Shown here one piece after another: positions 1-7,495 of a stretch of DNA of 11,058 nucleotides. The first letter of the stretch is position 1, and the number at the start of each line of letters is the position of its first letter. The notes below the pieces were generated by a model. It did no database searches. It saw nothing but the letters and a program-made list of their open reading frames with translations, and was not told the origin of the DNA. Position numbers and translations under genes: made by a program. The DNA lies in contig CAYYIP010000032.1 of assembly GCA_964472015.1 (NCBI GenBank), positions 1-11,058 of the forward strand, written 5' to 3'. This stretch comes from JAAYTD01 sp964472015. GTDB taxonomy: Bacteria > Bacteroidota > Ignavibacteria > Kapaibacteriales > UBA2268.

Positions 1-629
1 AAATCAGTGTTCATTAAATCTCTTACTCTCATCTCAAGTTTTGCAATTCTTTTTTCAATACTATCCTCATCAGAATCGCTTTTATCTAATGATGATTTAT
101 ACATTACATTAATACTTACATTTTCTTTTCCTACTATAGATTTTCCTTGATAACTCATAAGTTTATCGCTTTTTTCTTTAAAACCAATATTTAATTTTTT
201 CTTTTTCATATCTATATATGTTCTCATATTTTTTATCAAACTATATATAAATCTATTTTCATAGGTATTATAATTCTCTTCTTTATTTATGTTTAATATT
301 TTTGAGGGCATTACATCCCCAGTTTCTAAATCGAATTCTTGAATTAAATTTGTATTTCTAGATAAATGCTTAATACTATCAACGGTTATTCTTCTAGCTA
401 ACTCTATTTTAACTACTTCTTCTTCGTTCATAATAAATCTATTTGGATTTCTTAAGATATTATCTAAATATCGTATAGTATCTTCCATTAAAGTAATCCA
501 TTTATCATCAACAATATTTCTTTCATAATTATGTGTTAACTCCATTGAAGTATCGGCAGTTTTCCAAAAATCCTTTTTTTTCTTATCGTTAGAATCATTA
601 TATAATTCAAATACTTTTAATTCATCCAT
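1..629 (-). CDS. DUF2357 / McrC-N-like protein, N-terminal part (cut by window edge)
   Basis: This minus-strand reading frame is open from ATG at 627-629 to the window edge, giving 209 visible residues; the C-terminus lies outside. The ATG follows GGGTGA (635-640) with a 5-nt spacer, a match to the anti-Shine-Dalgarno tail, and sits 12 nt after the stop of the McrB-like gene. The visible part is charged, soluble, and has no signal peptide or membrane segment. Around residues 60-135 it carries FIMNEEEVVKIELARRITV, then GDVMPSKILNIN, then YNTYENRFIYSLI. The last pattern, an aromatic, Thr-Tyr-Glu-Asn-Arg-Phe and a hydrophobic run, is what I associate with DUF2357, the domain found in McrC-like partners of McrB NTPases, usually ahead of a PD-(D/E)xK nuclease. 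Being next to an McrB-like gene supports this. A nuclease domain cannot be confirmed because it would lie off the window. The family call is from memory of the motif and is moderately sure; the gene itself is secure. Confidence 0.7.
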   Translation of the reverse strand, partial: MDELKVFELYNDSNDKKKKDFWKTADTSMELTHNYERNIVDDKWITLMEDTIRYLDNILRNPNRFIMNEEEVVKIELARRITVDSIKHLSRNTNLIQEFDLETGDVMPSKILNINKEENYNTYENRFIYSLIKNMRTYIDMKKKKLNIGFKEKSDKLMSYQGKSIVGKENVSINVMYKSSLDKSDSDEDSIEKRIAKLEMRVRDLMNTD

Positions 630-641
630 AGCGCTCACCCA

Positions 642-2165
642 TTATGTATTCTTCTTAAGTCTTAATAGATATTCGATACATTCCTTCATTTTACCTTTTC
701 CAAATGTCGTATCTAAAAATTCAATATATCCATCGACTTCATCTCTAATATATGAAATATTTAATTGCTCAAATTTTCTTAATATTTTTCTTGCTATAAA
801 GTAATCAACTCCATCAAGTTCTTCCCCACCACAAGCCATATATACAGGCACAAATTTCTTCATATGACTAACAATACGGTTACCAAAAGCTATTCTGAAA
901 TGCTGTATTACATAATCATCCATTTTTTCGATTTTATCTAAAGTGTCTTCTGAAACACTATAAGAATTCATGGCTTCTTCGAAAAGACCGTTTAAATATT
1001 TATAATTAATTTTTTGCGGTAACACTTCTTTAGGTTTAAACACTTGTCCTTTTTCATTTATATCTATTGGCATTGCTCTATCGTATACCTTATCAGTAAC
1101 CATAAATGTCGAGTCATCATTATTAATTGTACCAATATACCAAACATTAGGAACTATTTTCAACTTGCCATTTATTATATTCTTTGGATCACTATCCCAT
1201 GAACTTGCTACTAATTCAATAATCCATTCGTCTTTGTTAGGCATTTCTAGAATGGATAACATTTCCGCAAAGTAGTACTCAACTCTCGATATATTCATCT
1301 CATCTAGTATTACTGTATAAACATCATCAGTATAACCAGCTTTATATATTTCTTTTAAAACATCAGTTTCATTAAATTTTTTGGTAAATTCATTGAAATA
1401 TCCGAAAACTTCAGTTCTATCTCTCCATGATGGTTGAACTGAGGCTACACATGAATCATTACTTAAAAATTTTCCCCAAGCATACGCTAATGAAGTTTTT
1501 CCGGTTCCAGATATACCTTGTAATATTATCAATTTAGTGGAAGCTAAAGCAGAAATAAATAATCTAATCATTTCTTCTTTATAAAACAATCCTAATTGAC
1601 CAGCAGCAAAATTTCTAAACATATCAACTAATTCAACCAATGTAAAAGCATTACCATAATCTTCAACTTTATAATTAATATATTGTTTATCTATAGAATG
1701 TAATTTAGAGAATCTAATATTTTCATCAGATAGCTCTTCTTCTCCTTCTTTATTTTCTTCAATAGTAGATGATTCATTAGGTTTAAGACCTAATTGTGAT
1801 ACTTTCATTGCTAATATATCTTCTTTTTCTTTCATAAGATTAACTACTTGATTATTAAGCTCCGCTAATTCTTCTAGCAAGGTCTCTTGTTCTACTAGTG
1901 TTTTTCTTAATCTAATATATTTTTTAACTAAAATTAATAATAAAAATATAATACCCGCAACAATTATAACCATTATCAATATAGCAAGACCAACAAAAAC
2001 CCATTCCATTCCAGAAAAATCTTTTTTATAAAAACTGACTATAGAAGAATATGACTTAAAATTAAAAGTCATTCCAAAAGAAGCAATAATTGCTTTAACA
2101 ACATGAACTAAACCACTAAAGAATGTGGTTAGCATTTCAAATAAAAATCTGAAAAATGTTTCCAT
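642..2165 (-). CDS. Membrane-anchored McrB-like AAA+ NTPase
   Basis: The 507-residue protein has three parts. The N-terminus holds a weak hydrophobic segment (about 9-30) and a strong transmembrane segment (about 54-80). Residues 82-122 look like a coiled coil rich in Leu, Glu and Lys. An AAA+ module follows from about 175. Walker A is GISGTGKT (217-224), Walker B is VILDEMN (285-291), continuing into ISRVEYYFAEMLSILEM, which is typical of the McrB branch of AAA_5 NTPases. A sensor-I-like stretch TINNDD is at 346-351, and YDRA (361-364) may supply the arginine finger. McrB itself hydrolyses GTP and moves DNA for the McrC nuclease; the nucleotide used here is unknown. The membrane anchor is unusual for that role. 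The start follows AAGGAG with 5 nt spacing, 12 nt after the upstream stop, and the next gene encodes a DUF2357-like partner. AAA+ identity is firm; the McrB subgroup is likely. Confidence 0.88.
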   Translation of the reverse strand: METFFRFLFEMLTTFFSGLVHVVKAIIASFGMTFNFKSYSSIVSFYKKDFSGMEWVFVGLAILIMVIIVAGIIFLLLILVKKYIRLRKTLVEQETLLEELAELNNQVVNLMKEKEDILAMKVSQLGLKPNESSTIEENKEGEEELSDENIRFSKLHSIDKQYINYKVEDYGNAFTLVELVDMFRNFAAGQLGLFYKEEMIRLFISALASTKLIILQGISGTGKTSLAYAWGKFLSNDSCVASVQPSWRDRTEVFGYFNEFTKKFNETDVLKEIYKAGYTDDVYTVILDEMNISRVEYYFAEMLSILEMPNKDEWIIELVASSWDSDPKNIINGKLKIVPNVWYIGTINNDDSTFMVTDKVYDRAMPIDINEKGQVFKPKEVLPQKINYKYLNGLFEEAMNSYSVSEDTLDKIEKMDDYVIQHFRIAFGNRIVSHMKKFVPVYMACGGEELDGVDYFIARKILRKFEQLNISYIRDEVDGYIEFLDTTFGKGKMKECIEYLLRLKKNT

Positions 2166-2177
2166 AATTGCTCCTTA

Positions 2178-3152
2178 TTATATGTTTATTATATTATTAT
2201 ACCTTTTTTCAACCAATAACTTAGTATCTTTTTTAACCAATATATATTTAAATATATATAACAACTTAATATTATCTTCTTCTTCTACAAAATCATCATT
2301 TAATATTATTGCAAATTTAAATCCTTTTCTTATCTTTTCATATATTGATTCTTTTTCATTTTTAAAATCATTATAATCTAATTTAATAATAACTTTTTCT
2401 CTTAACATATCATTATCTAAAATACTAAATAATTTATTAGTCAACATTTTTTTACTACTAACACCACTAGGATATTTAACTAAATACTTATAATTAAAAT
2501 TCCCTTTAATAACATCTTTTAATACTTTTAGAGCAGCAAAAGAAAATTCTATTGCAGCTTTCCTTTGTGAAAGTTCACTAGACTTAAATATTTTATCTAC
2601 TATTGCACTATTATATACAGCAGGAAATTTTAAATTTTGATTAATTTGAACATCATATATATTATTTAAATTAGTAAGTTCATAATTAAATTCAAATTTC
2701 TTATTATCTATCGTTTCAATATAGTCTTTTTTCTTAATTAAATCTTCTTTTATAGTCTCAAATAAGTCTATATTAAATTTCTTGTTTCTATTTATATTCA
2801 ATCTTTCTTTTCGGAAATTTTCTATTTCAGTTATTTTATCATTAATTGATTCGCATTCAATAACATTATCAAAATAGAAAATATATTCAAAAGATTCGAT
2901 GGTATAATCTACTTGATTAACATCTTCTTGTTTCTTTAAAGTCTCGGATAGATTAACTAAGTTTTCTCTTATGTTATTAGCAAAATCTTTTCCTGAAGAT
3001 AAATAAACATCATAATATCTTGAATTAACATAAACTTTTAATAGTCTGTTAACTATATTTTGATTATAATGTTTTCCTAAAATCTTTTTCAAATATTTAT
3101 TAATACATATTTTTGAAAAACTTATATATTCATTTATAATATTATAATTCAT
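2178..3152 (-). CDS. Uncharacterised soluble 324-residue protein in the fibre/McrB-like cluster
   Basis: I do not recognise this family. The protein is 324 residues, rich in Lys, Asn, Ile and Tyr, with no signal peptide and no transmembrane segment, so it is probably cytoplasmic. The N-terminal half (1-150) is predicted mostly helical and charged. Around 175-235 lie FPAVYNSAIVDKIFKSSEL and NYKYLVKYPSG, and near 253-288 VIIKLDYNDF then GFKFAIILNDDF. The last piece recalls, very loosely, the strand-helix-strand before the DDFG motif of EAL-type barrels; the metal-binding residues of an active EAL enzyme are not evident, so this is only a hint. The ATG follows AGGAGG with 5 nt spacing, and the upstream gene's TAG overlaps that site, so translation is probably coupled. 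The McrB-like gene starts 12 nt after its stop. Its place suggests a cytoplasmic partner of the NTPase or of the membrane components; that is inference. Confidence 0.75.
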   Translation of the reverse strand: MNYNIINEYISFSKICINKYLKKILGKHYNQNIVNRLLKVYVNSRYYDVYLSSGKDFANNIRENLVNLSETLKKQEDVNQVDYTIESFEYIFYFDNVIECESINDKITEIENFRKERLNINRNKKFNIDLFETIKEDLIKKKDYIETIDNKKFEFNYELTNLNNIYDVQINQNLKFPAVYNSAIVDKIFKSSELSQRKAAIEFSFAALKVLKDVIKGNFNYKYLVKYPSGVSSKKMLTNKLFSILDNDMLREKVIIKLDYNDFKNEKESIYEKIRKGFKFAIILNDDFVEEEDNIKLLYIFKYILVKKDTKLLVEKRYNNIINI

Positions 3153-3161
3153 AATTACCTC

Positions 3162-4076
3162 CTATAAAGTATAAGTCACAGTTACTATTGGTGTTGGATT
3201 AACAATCGGATATGTATAGTCTTCACTTGCATCTATTTTGTAAAACCTTACAATCATACTAGATATTGCATCTATCTTGAAAGATAATGCATTAACATAA
3301 TCATTTCCTCCAATTACTGTAGTAGATATGCTTGTTATTGATTCGCTTATATCACTTACATTATCATATAATATATCTAATGGGGAAAAACTTAAATTTA
3401 TGATTGCTGATGCACAATTTTCTTTTTCAGATGGTGTTAGCGCTAAATATGTTTCCAAATCAAGTTTATCACCTATATTATATGATCCAAATGCAACTAA
3501 AACCTTATAATAATCCAAAGTATTTGTTACTTTTAATTGCAAATATGGACTATCCACCTCATCATATATTTCATATGACAAACCATAATTACCTACTATT
3601 AGTTTGAATTTTGCGCTTATCTCTTTTTCGTATGGGTTAGTAGATTCAGCAAATATTTCAATTTCAATATATTGCCCATTAATCAAAGCTGTATTTGGAG
3701 TTGCTGATATAGTAAAGAAATCCGTTCCAGTTGTGCTATATATTATCCCGCTACTTTTTGATGAAGAACAATCAGCATTGCTTGTGCAATTATATGTTAT
3801 ATCATAAGCAATATCATCAGTAGATTTAACTAAATTGTTTTTTATACTGTCAACATTTACTACAATATCATATGTATCAACACCATTATAATTATTAATT
3901 GTGTAATTAGCTTGAACTTCTTTTAATTTATCACTATTAAAATAAAAATCTTGAGTTAAAAAATAGTTTTTCTTTGTTTCATCATAAACAAATCTACCTA
4001 TAGTCGATAAAATTGTAGTGAATAGTAATAAAAATATTAATAATAATAATTTGTTTTCTTTTATTTTCTTTATCAT
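3162..4076 (-). CDS. Secreted or membrane-anchored surface protein, pseudopilin-like (304 aa)
   Basis: The protein has a short basic N-terminus (MIKKIKENK), a hydrophobic helix (about 10-26), then GRFVYDETKKNYFLTQDFYF. A charged N-terminus, one helix and an aromatic early mature region resemble SipW-dependent or pseudopilin-like signal sequences. The rest is predicted beta-rich, with many Thr, Ser, Asn, Asp and Tyr: NYNGVDTYDIVVNVD (62-76), a CTSNADC pair (C97, C103) that could form a disulfide if exported, and SPYLQLKVTNTLDYY (176-190). I recall similar proteins in low-GC Gram-positive genomes beside SipW/TasA-like genes, but no function is known to me. There is no LPXTG sorting signal at the C-terminus, which ends IVTVTYTL. 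The start follows GAGGT, and the upstream stop lies within that site, 5 nt before the ATG. The likely role is a surface fibre component or tip protein processed by the peptidase of this cluster; this is inference. Confidence 0.82.
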   Translation of the reverse strand: MIKKIKENKLLLLIFLLLFTTILSTIGRFVYDETKKNYFLTQDFYFNSDKLKEVQANYTINNYNGVDTYDIVVNVDSIKNNLVKSTDDIAYDITYNCTSNADCSSSKSSGIIYSTTGTDFFTISATPNTALINGQYIEIEIFAESTNPYEKEISAKFKLIVGNYGLSYEIYDEVDSPYLQLKVTNTLDYYKVLVAFGSYNIGDKLDLETYLALTPSEKENCASAIINLSFSPLDILYDNVSDISESITSISTTVIGGNDYVNALSFKIDAISSMIVRFYKIDASEDYTYPIVNPTPIVTVTYTL

Positions 4077-4081
4077 AATTG

Positions 4082-4582
4082 TTACCTCAAAAACTTAAGC
4101 TTCTTAAACAAATTATTTAATTGATAAAAGAATATTACTATTGTAGGAAAAATAACAAAAGACAAATATCCCAAAGTAGAAGATAAAACTTTTATAACAT
4201 ATCCAATTAATGGTATTCCAAAAGCGTTTTCTTCTTTTCCTATTAAATAACTACTAGAAAGGAATCTTCCATTTTCAAGCTCTATTGTTTTTTCTTCCTT
4301 ATTTACAATTTCAATATTTTTTATTTTTCCTTCATTAATGTTTCCTCTCATATTATAAAAATTATAATATAGAATTTGATCTCCAACCTTAATATTATTT
4401 GAATCTCTTTTTATTATAATCAAAGAACCCTTACTAAAAGAATCTAAATATTCGTTAGAAAAAACAATGCTTTCTCCCAAAGAAGATACTCCAAAACGGT
4501 TATACATGAATAAATATAAAGTTAATATTATTACAAACAATAAGTATAAACACACTATTACCAAGCCTACTATTTTATTCAT
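4082..4582 (-). CDS. Catalytically inactive S26 signal-peptidase (SipW-like) homologue
   Basis: From the ATG at 4580-4582 the protein has 166 residues: an N-terminal transmembrane helix (about 4-26), a small extracellular beta domain and a C-terminal helix (about 135-153). This is the layout of SipW-type signal peptidases. KGSLIIIKR (51-59) matches the post-catalytic strand, VGDQILYY (66-73) the next one, and IGKEENAFGIPLIGYVIKVL (114-133) the usual end of the fold. Lined up with the active peptidase of this cluster, the position of the catalytic Ser is Glu44, and that of the catalytic His is about Gly85. There is no S-x-S-M motif and no GDNN loop, so it should not cleave peptides. A TTG start at 4630 is possible but has no ribosome binding site, whereas GGTGA lies 4 nt before the chosen ATG. 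It may chaperone substrates or be a structural partner of the active peptidase. Confidence 0.8.
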   Translation of the reverse strand: MNKIVGLVIVCLYLLFVIILTLYLFMYNRFGVSSLGESIVFSNEYLDSFSKGSLIIIKRDSNNIKVGDQILYYNFYNMRGNINEGKIKNIEIVNKEEKTIELENGRFLSSSYLIGKEENAFGIPLIGYVIKVLSSTLGYLSFVIFPTIVIFFYQLNNLFKKLKFLR

Positions 4583-4586
4583 ATTT

Positions 4587-4591
4587 TCACC
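4587..4591 (-). promoter_or_regulatory. GGTGA ribosome binding site deciding the start of the inactive peptidase
   Basis: GGTGA on the minus strand pairs with the UCACC part of the 16S 3' end and lies 4 nt before ATG 4582. The longer in-frame TTG at 4630 has no comparable site. This supports the 166-residue form. Confidence 0.5.
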
Positions 4592-4597
4592 ATAAAA

Positions 4598-4626
4598 AGT
4601 ATAACATAAATATCTTGATTTTACAA
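4598..4626 (-). promoter_or_regulatory. Candidate internal sigma-A-type promoter
   Basis: On the minus strand TTGTAA (4621-4626) and TATACT (4598-4603) are separated by 17 nt, in the 62-nt gap between the DUF5305-like gene and the inactive peptidase. The -10 matches five of six consensus bases. The predicted transcript would start only about 8 nt before the ATG, leaving almost no leader, and chance matches are common in AT-rich DNA. Confidence 0.3.
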
Positions 4627-4644
4627 ACAATTACATTACTTTCA

Positions 4645-5697
4645 TTAATCTTTTGTTGGTTTGTTTTTCAAAACAAACATATAAATAACATCCGATTTCA
4701 CAATATAGAAACAAGCATAATTTTTTTCTTCATAAAACATTATTGGAGATATTAAACTTTCAGCTAAATTCAACATCTCATCAAATGAAGTGATTGCAAT
4801 AGGTTGTAAGCCTTTTGTATTAATCATGTTTTTAGTTTCTACTACTATTTCATTATAATTTTTCTTTATTTCATCGATCTTTTTATGGAAAGATTTATTT
4901 GCTTTAAATGAAACAATTCTACTTATTGTAAATATTATTAAAAATGATAAAATTACAATTACTATAGAAAACAAAATAATTTGTCTTTGATTATTTTGAA
5001 CAATACTTAAATCGTTAGATTGTAATATTTTTTCTTCAAAATCATTTAATACTGTATCTACATTAAATACTTGTTCAGTTAAAGGTATATAAGCAACAAC
5101 CGATTTATTTTCTTTCATTGAATAATTATCGTTACTACCATTAATGTTTACATCCATCTTTATTTCAAGCCTAGATAAAATTGGAATAGAAAAATTTTCT
5201 TTAAACTTATTTACTTCTTCATTAAATAATATCCAATCTATATCAAAATTTTCTTTTATTTTGAAATTATCAGCGCTACTAATATTTTTAGAAACAATCT
5301 CTTTAATACTAAATTCTTTTTTCCATATAACAGGATTATTATATCCCTCAGTTGGGATCTCATTATAAAAACCAAAAATCGTTGCGTATATTTTATAATC
5401 ATAACTCAATTTTAAATCTTCACTAGAACTATAAATATATTCTAGAGTCATATTTATTTTTTCTGTAAGAGAACTAATATAATTTTCGCCAGCTTTTAAA
5501 ATCTTTCCATTAACAAATTCATTGTCTTTTATATAAACACTATAATCAACTTTAGAATTATTTGAATATACCATGCTATTTTCATTACCTTTTATTTCTA
5601 ATAACAAGGTCACTATATTATACGAAGCATGAACAAAAATCATAGAAAAGACAATAAGTAAAACAATAAGAATTTTTTTTTCTGTTTTTTCACTCAT
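4645..5697 (-). CDS. DUF5305-like bitopic/two-TM membrane protein
   Basis: The 350-residue protein has a transmembrane helix at about 9-34, an extracytoplasmic domain (about 40-235), a second helix (239-260) and a cytoplasmic tail. The outer domain starts with KVDYSVYIKDNEF and continues with an alternating beta pattern including LSYDYKIYATI and VIWKKEFSI. This fits my recollection of DUF5305, a family often found beside SipW-type peptidases in archaea and Firmicutes. The tail holds a short conserved-looking module, ITSFDEMLNLAESLISPIMF (302-321), then strands ending in VIYMFVLK. Function is unknown; position and topology suggest a membrane scaffold or sensor for the secreted subunits. Its ATG overlaps the TAA of the SipW-fusion gene by one base (TAATG), so the two are translationally coupled. 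The gene call is firm and the DUF call moderate. Confidence 0.8.
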   Translation of the reverse strand: MSEKTEKKILIVLLIVFSMIFVHASYNIVTLLLEIKGNENSMVYSNNSKVDYSVYIKDNEFVNGKILKAGENYISSLTEKINMTLEYIYSSSEDLKLSYDYKIYATIFGFYNEIPTEGYNNPVIWKKEFSIKEIVSKNISSADNFKIKENFDIDWILFNEEVNKFKENFSIPILSRLEIKMDVNINGSNDNYSMKENKSVVAYIPLTEQVFNVDTVLNDFEEKILQSNDLSIVQNNQRQIILFSIVIVILSFLIIFTISRIVSFKANKSFHKKIDEIKKNYNEIVVETKNMINTKGLQPIAITSFDEMLNLAESLISPIMFYEEKNYACFYIVKSDVIYMFVLKNKPTKD

Positions 5698-6878
5698 TAT
5701 ATTCTATCCCCTTCCTTAATCTTTAATCCTCTTGCTTCTTCTAAAAATTCTCGTATCCAAATAGTGGGAAATCCCATTTTAGGAACATAACCAATAAACT
5801 TTCCATTTATTTGATTAGGCAACACCACTTTTGAATCAACTGATTTATTATTATCTCCTTTTGTTATATATTCACAACCTTTATCTGTTTTTTTTATATT
5901 TACAACTCTATGTATAACATAAACATCATCTATTCTATATTCTATTATATCATTAATTTTAATATTTGAAGATTCTATTTTTTTAATTAAAGCAATATCT
6001 CCTCTTTCAATATATGGAGCCATACTATCACTTAATATTACAATTGGAGAAATAGGTAATAATCTTGTAGAAAATAATAATGTAAATACTAAAAACATTA
6101 ATCCTAATACTTTACCTAAAATTGATTTAAAATCATTTTTTTTATAAATAGAAACCATGCTTGATAAAGTATATAAATTTTCTATTTTTAAAAAAGCCAT
6201 AAAAGGTATTAATAAATCAACTATAATTAAGACAAAAAACAAATCATAAGGAAATACCGGCGTTATAATTTTAATAATCATAATAGGAATTAAATATATT
6301 ATGCTTGATTTGTAGCTTTCTCTATAACATATATAAGACAAAAATACATTTAAACAAGCTGCTGGCAAAAAAGTCTTTATAGAAAACTCTATAATATCTG
6401 CAAGACTACTTGAATAAGCTTCAAATGAGGCATAGGATATATCTGTAAATATCATAATTAATGTTATAATTATTATTAACTTTTTTTCACCTTTGTTTGA
6501 AAACTTTATTATATAATCTCTTATAATCTCTCTAAAAACAATAAATGGAATAAATATCCATATATTATTAATTATACCTAATAAAGATCTATCAAAAGGA
6601 GATTTGCTATATCCTATTATTAATCCCAAAGAATAATATAATATAATATATATTAAAGAATACATTAAAGAAATTTCAAATATAGCTTTTTTATCAAAAT
6701 TATAAGATTTTGTCTTCTTTTTTGAAAACAATAAAGTTAAAACCAATAAAAAAAGCCACGATAAAGGTTTTATAACCAAATTATAAATTTTACCCGTTTC
6801 AAACAAAAAAACAGGTAATAAAACCCCAATAACAAAAATAAATACAAATAATATAATCCCTGTTTTATTCTTTTGCAT
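5697..6878 (-). CDS. SipW-type signal peptidase I fused to an N-terminal multi-pass membrane domain
   Basis: The last 120 or so residues of this 393-residue protein are an S26B (SipW/archaeal/ER-type) signal peptidase. It has a membrane helix at 255-270, the catalytic serine in ILSDSMAP (Ser285), RGDIALIKK, the catalytic His in VIHRV (His323) in place of the bacterial Lys, and the TKGDNN loop (339-344) with Asp342 and Asp348. SipW enzymes cut TasA-type preproteins at the outer membrane face. Family members are usually near 190 residues, so about 240 extra N-terminal residues are present, forming roughly six to seven hydrophobic segments with FREIIRDYIIK near 115-125. I cannot name this extra domain; a CPBP-like or other integral fold is possible. 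The usual C-terminal helix is absent, and the tail is charged. AGGG lies 5 nt before the ATG, and the upstream gene ends 8 nt away. Its probable substrates are the TasA-like proteins upstream and the 304-residue protein. Confidence 0.9.
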   Translation of the reverse strand: MQKNKTGIILFVFIFVIGVLLPVFLFETGKIYNLVIKPLSWLFLLVLTLLFSKKKTKSYNFDKKAIFEISLMYSLIYIILYYSLGLIIGYSKSPFDRSLLGIINNIWIFIPFIVFREIIRDYIIKFSNKGEKKLIIIITLIMIFTDISYASFEAYSSSLADIIEFSIKTFLPAACLNVFLSYICYRESYKSSIIYLIPIMIIKIITPVFPYDLFFVLIIVDLLIPFMAFLKIENLYTLSSMVSIYKKNDFKSILGKVLGLMFLVFTLLFSTRLLPISPIVILSDSMAPYIERGDIALIKKIESSNIKINDIIEYRIDDVYVIHRVVNIKKTDKGCEYITKGDNNKSVDSKVVLPNQINGKFIGYVPKMGFPTIWIREFLEEARGLKIKEGDRI

Positions 6879-6886
6879 AATTCCCT

Positions 6887-7447
6887 CTATACTATTATAA
6901 CATTATAATAGAAAGATTGAGTTATTCCGTTTACAATATAACTCATTGTAATTCTTAAATTTGCTCCAGACTTGTTAGTATTAGTAAAATTAACAGTTAA
7001 AGACCCTTGCTCATTAGGTATAAGTACAGTTTTACTTAATGAAGAAGATAAATTAGTAATTCGAGTACCAGAAATAATTTGTGCTGATGTTGTACCCGAA
7101 GTTAAATTTAAATGATATTTGTTTGTAAAATTAATTGATATAGAAATATTATACTTTTTTCCAGTAGTACCATTTCTTGTATAATTTACAGTAAGTTCAT
7201 TACTATTTAATGTTTCACTTTGGAAAATTATACTTTTTGCGGGATAAGTTCCATTAGTATATATACTTCCATTTGGAATTAAATTAATATCTAAATCTGG
7301 CCCAGATATTATTGGCATACTTGTTGCTGAACCAAATATGTTAATTGATTCAACAAACAAACTATATCCAACAGATAAAGAAAGAATAATAATTACTATT
7401 ACTACCATGTACAATATTTTTAATTTTTTTTTCTTCCTTCTTATCAT
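6887..7447 (-). CDS. TasA-like secreted fibre protein, SipW-type signal peptide (186 aa)
   Basis: A very basic start (MIRRKKKKLK) precedes a hydrophobic helix (about 11-28) and the stretch VGYSLFVESINIFGSATSMP. The aromatic-x-Leu-Phe-x-x-Ser pattern followed by GSAT and then an acidic-hydrophobic strand (DLDINL) matches SipW-dependent signal peptides, compare TasA. The mature part is about 150 residues, Thr/Ser/Asn-rich, with alternating beta strands such as LTVNYTRNG and SLTVNFTNTN, and no cell-wall anchor. It shares the signal region with the upstream 167-residue protein but has little other visible similarity, so it is probably a minor or accessory subunit. GGAG lies 5 nt before the ATG. 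Transcription must read through the hairpin at 7457-7486. TasA-family membership is inferred from signal and size, not from a full alignment. Confidence 0.8.
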   Translation of the reverse strand: MIRRKKKKLKILYMVVIVIIILSLSVGYSLFVESINIFGSATSMPIISGPDLDINLIPNGSIYTNGTYPAKSIIFQSETLNSNELTVNYTRNGTTGKKYNISISINFTNKYHLNLTSGTTSAQIISGTRITNLSSSLSKTVLIPNEQGSLTVNFTNTNKSGANLRITMSYIVNGITQSFYYNVIIV

Positions 7448-7456
7448 ATAATCTCC

Positions 7457-7486
7457 AATAAAATAAAAGCCACACTTAGTGGCTTT
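7457..7486 (-). terminator. Intrinsic terminator/attenuator between the two fibre-subunit genes
   Basis: On the minus strand AAAGCCAC and GTGGCTTT form an 8-bp perfect stem (7479-7486 with 7466-7473) around a 5-nt loop, followed by a T-rich tract, TTTTATTTTATT, broken by A. It begins about 10 nt after the stop of the 167-residue gene and ends just before the ribosome binding site of the next one. No promoter is obvious after it, so it probably terminates only part of transcription and keeps the first subunit in excess. Confidence 0.7.
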
Positions 7487-7495
7487 ATATTCTTT

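Noticed and set aside
2125..2376. Plus-strand open frame of 83 codons, and similar ones of 60-74 codons at 3328-3807, 5144-5368 and 8546-8942
   Set aside because: They lie opposite well-supported minus-strand genes, have low-complexity hydrophobic translations, and no good ribosome binding sites.
4583..4630. Longer form of the inactive peptidase from TTG at 4630
   Set aside because: No ribosome binding site, and the extra residues precede what is already a complete basic/hydrophobic N-terminus; ATG 4582 has GGTGA.
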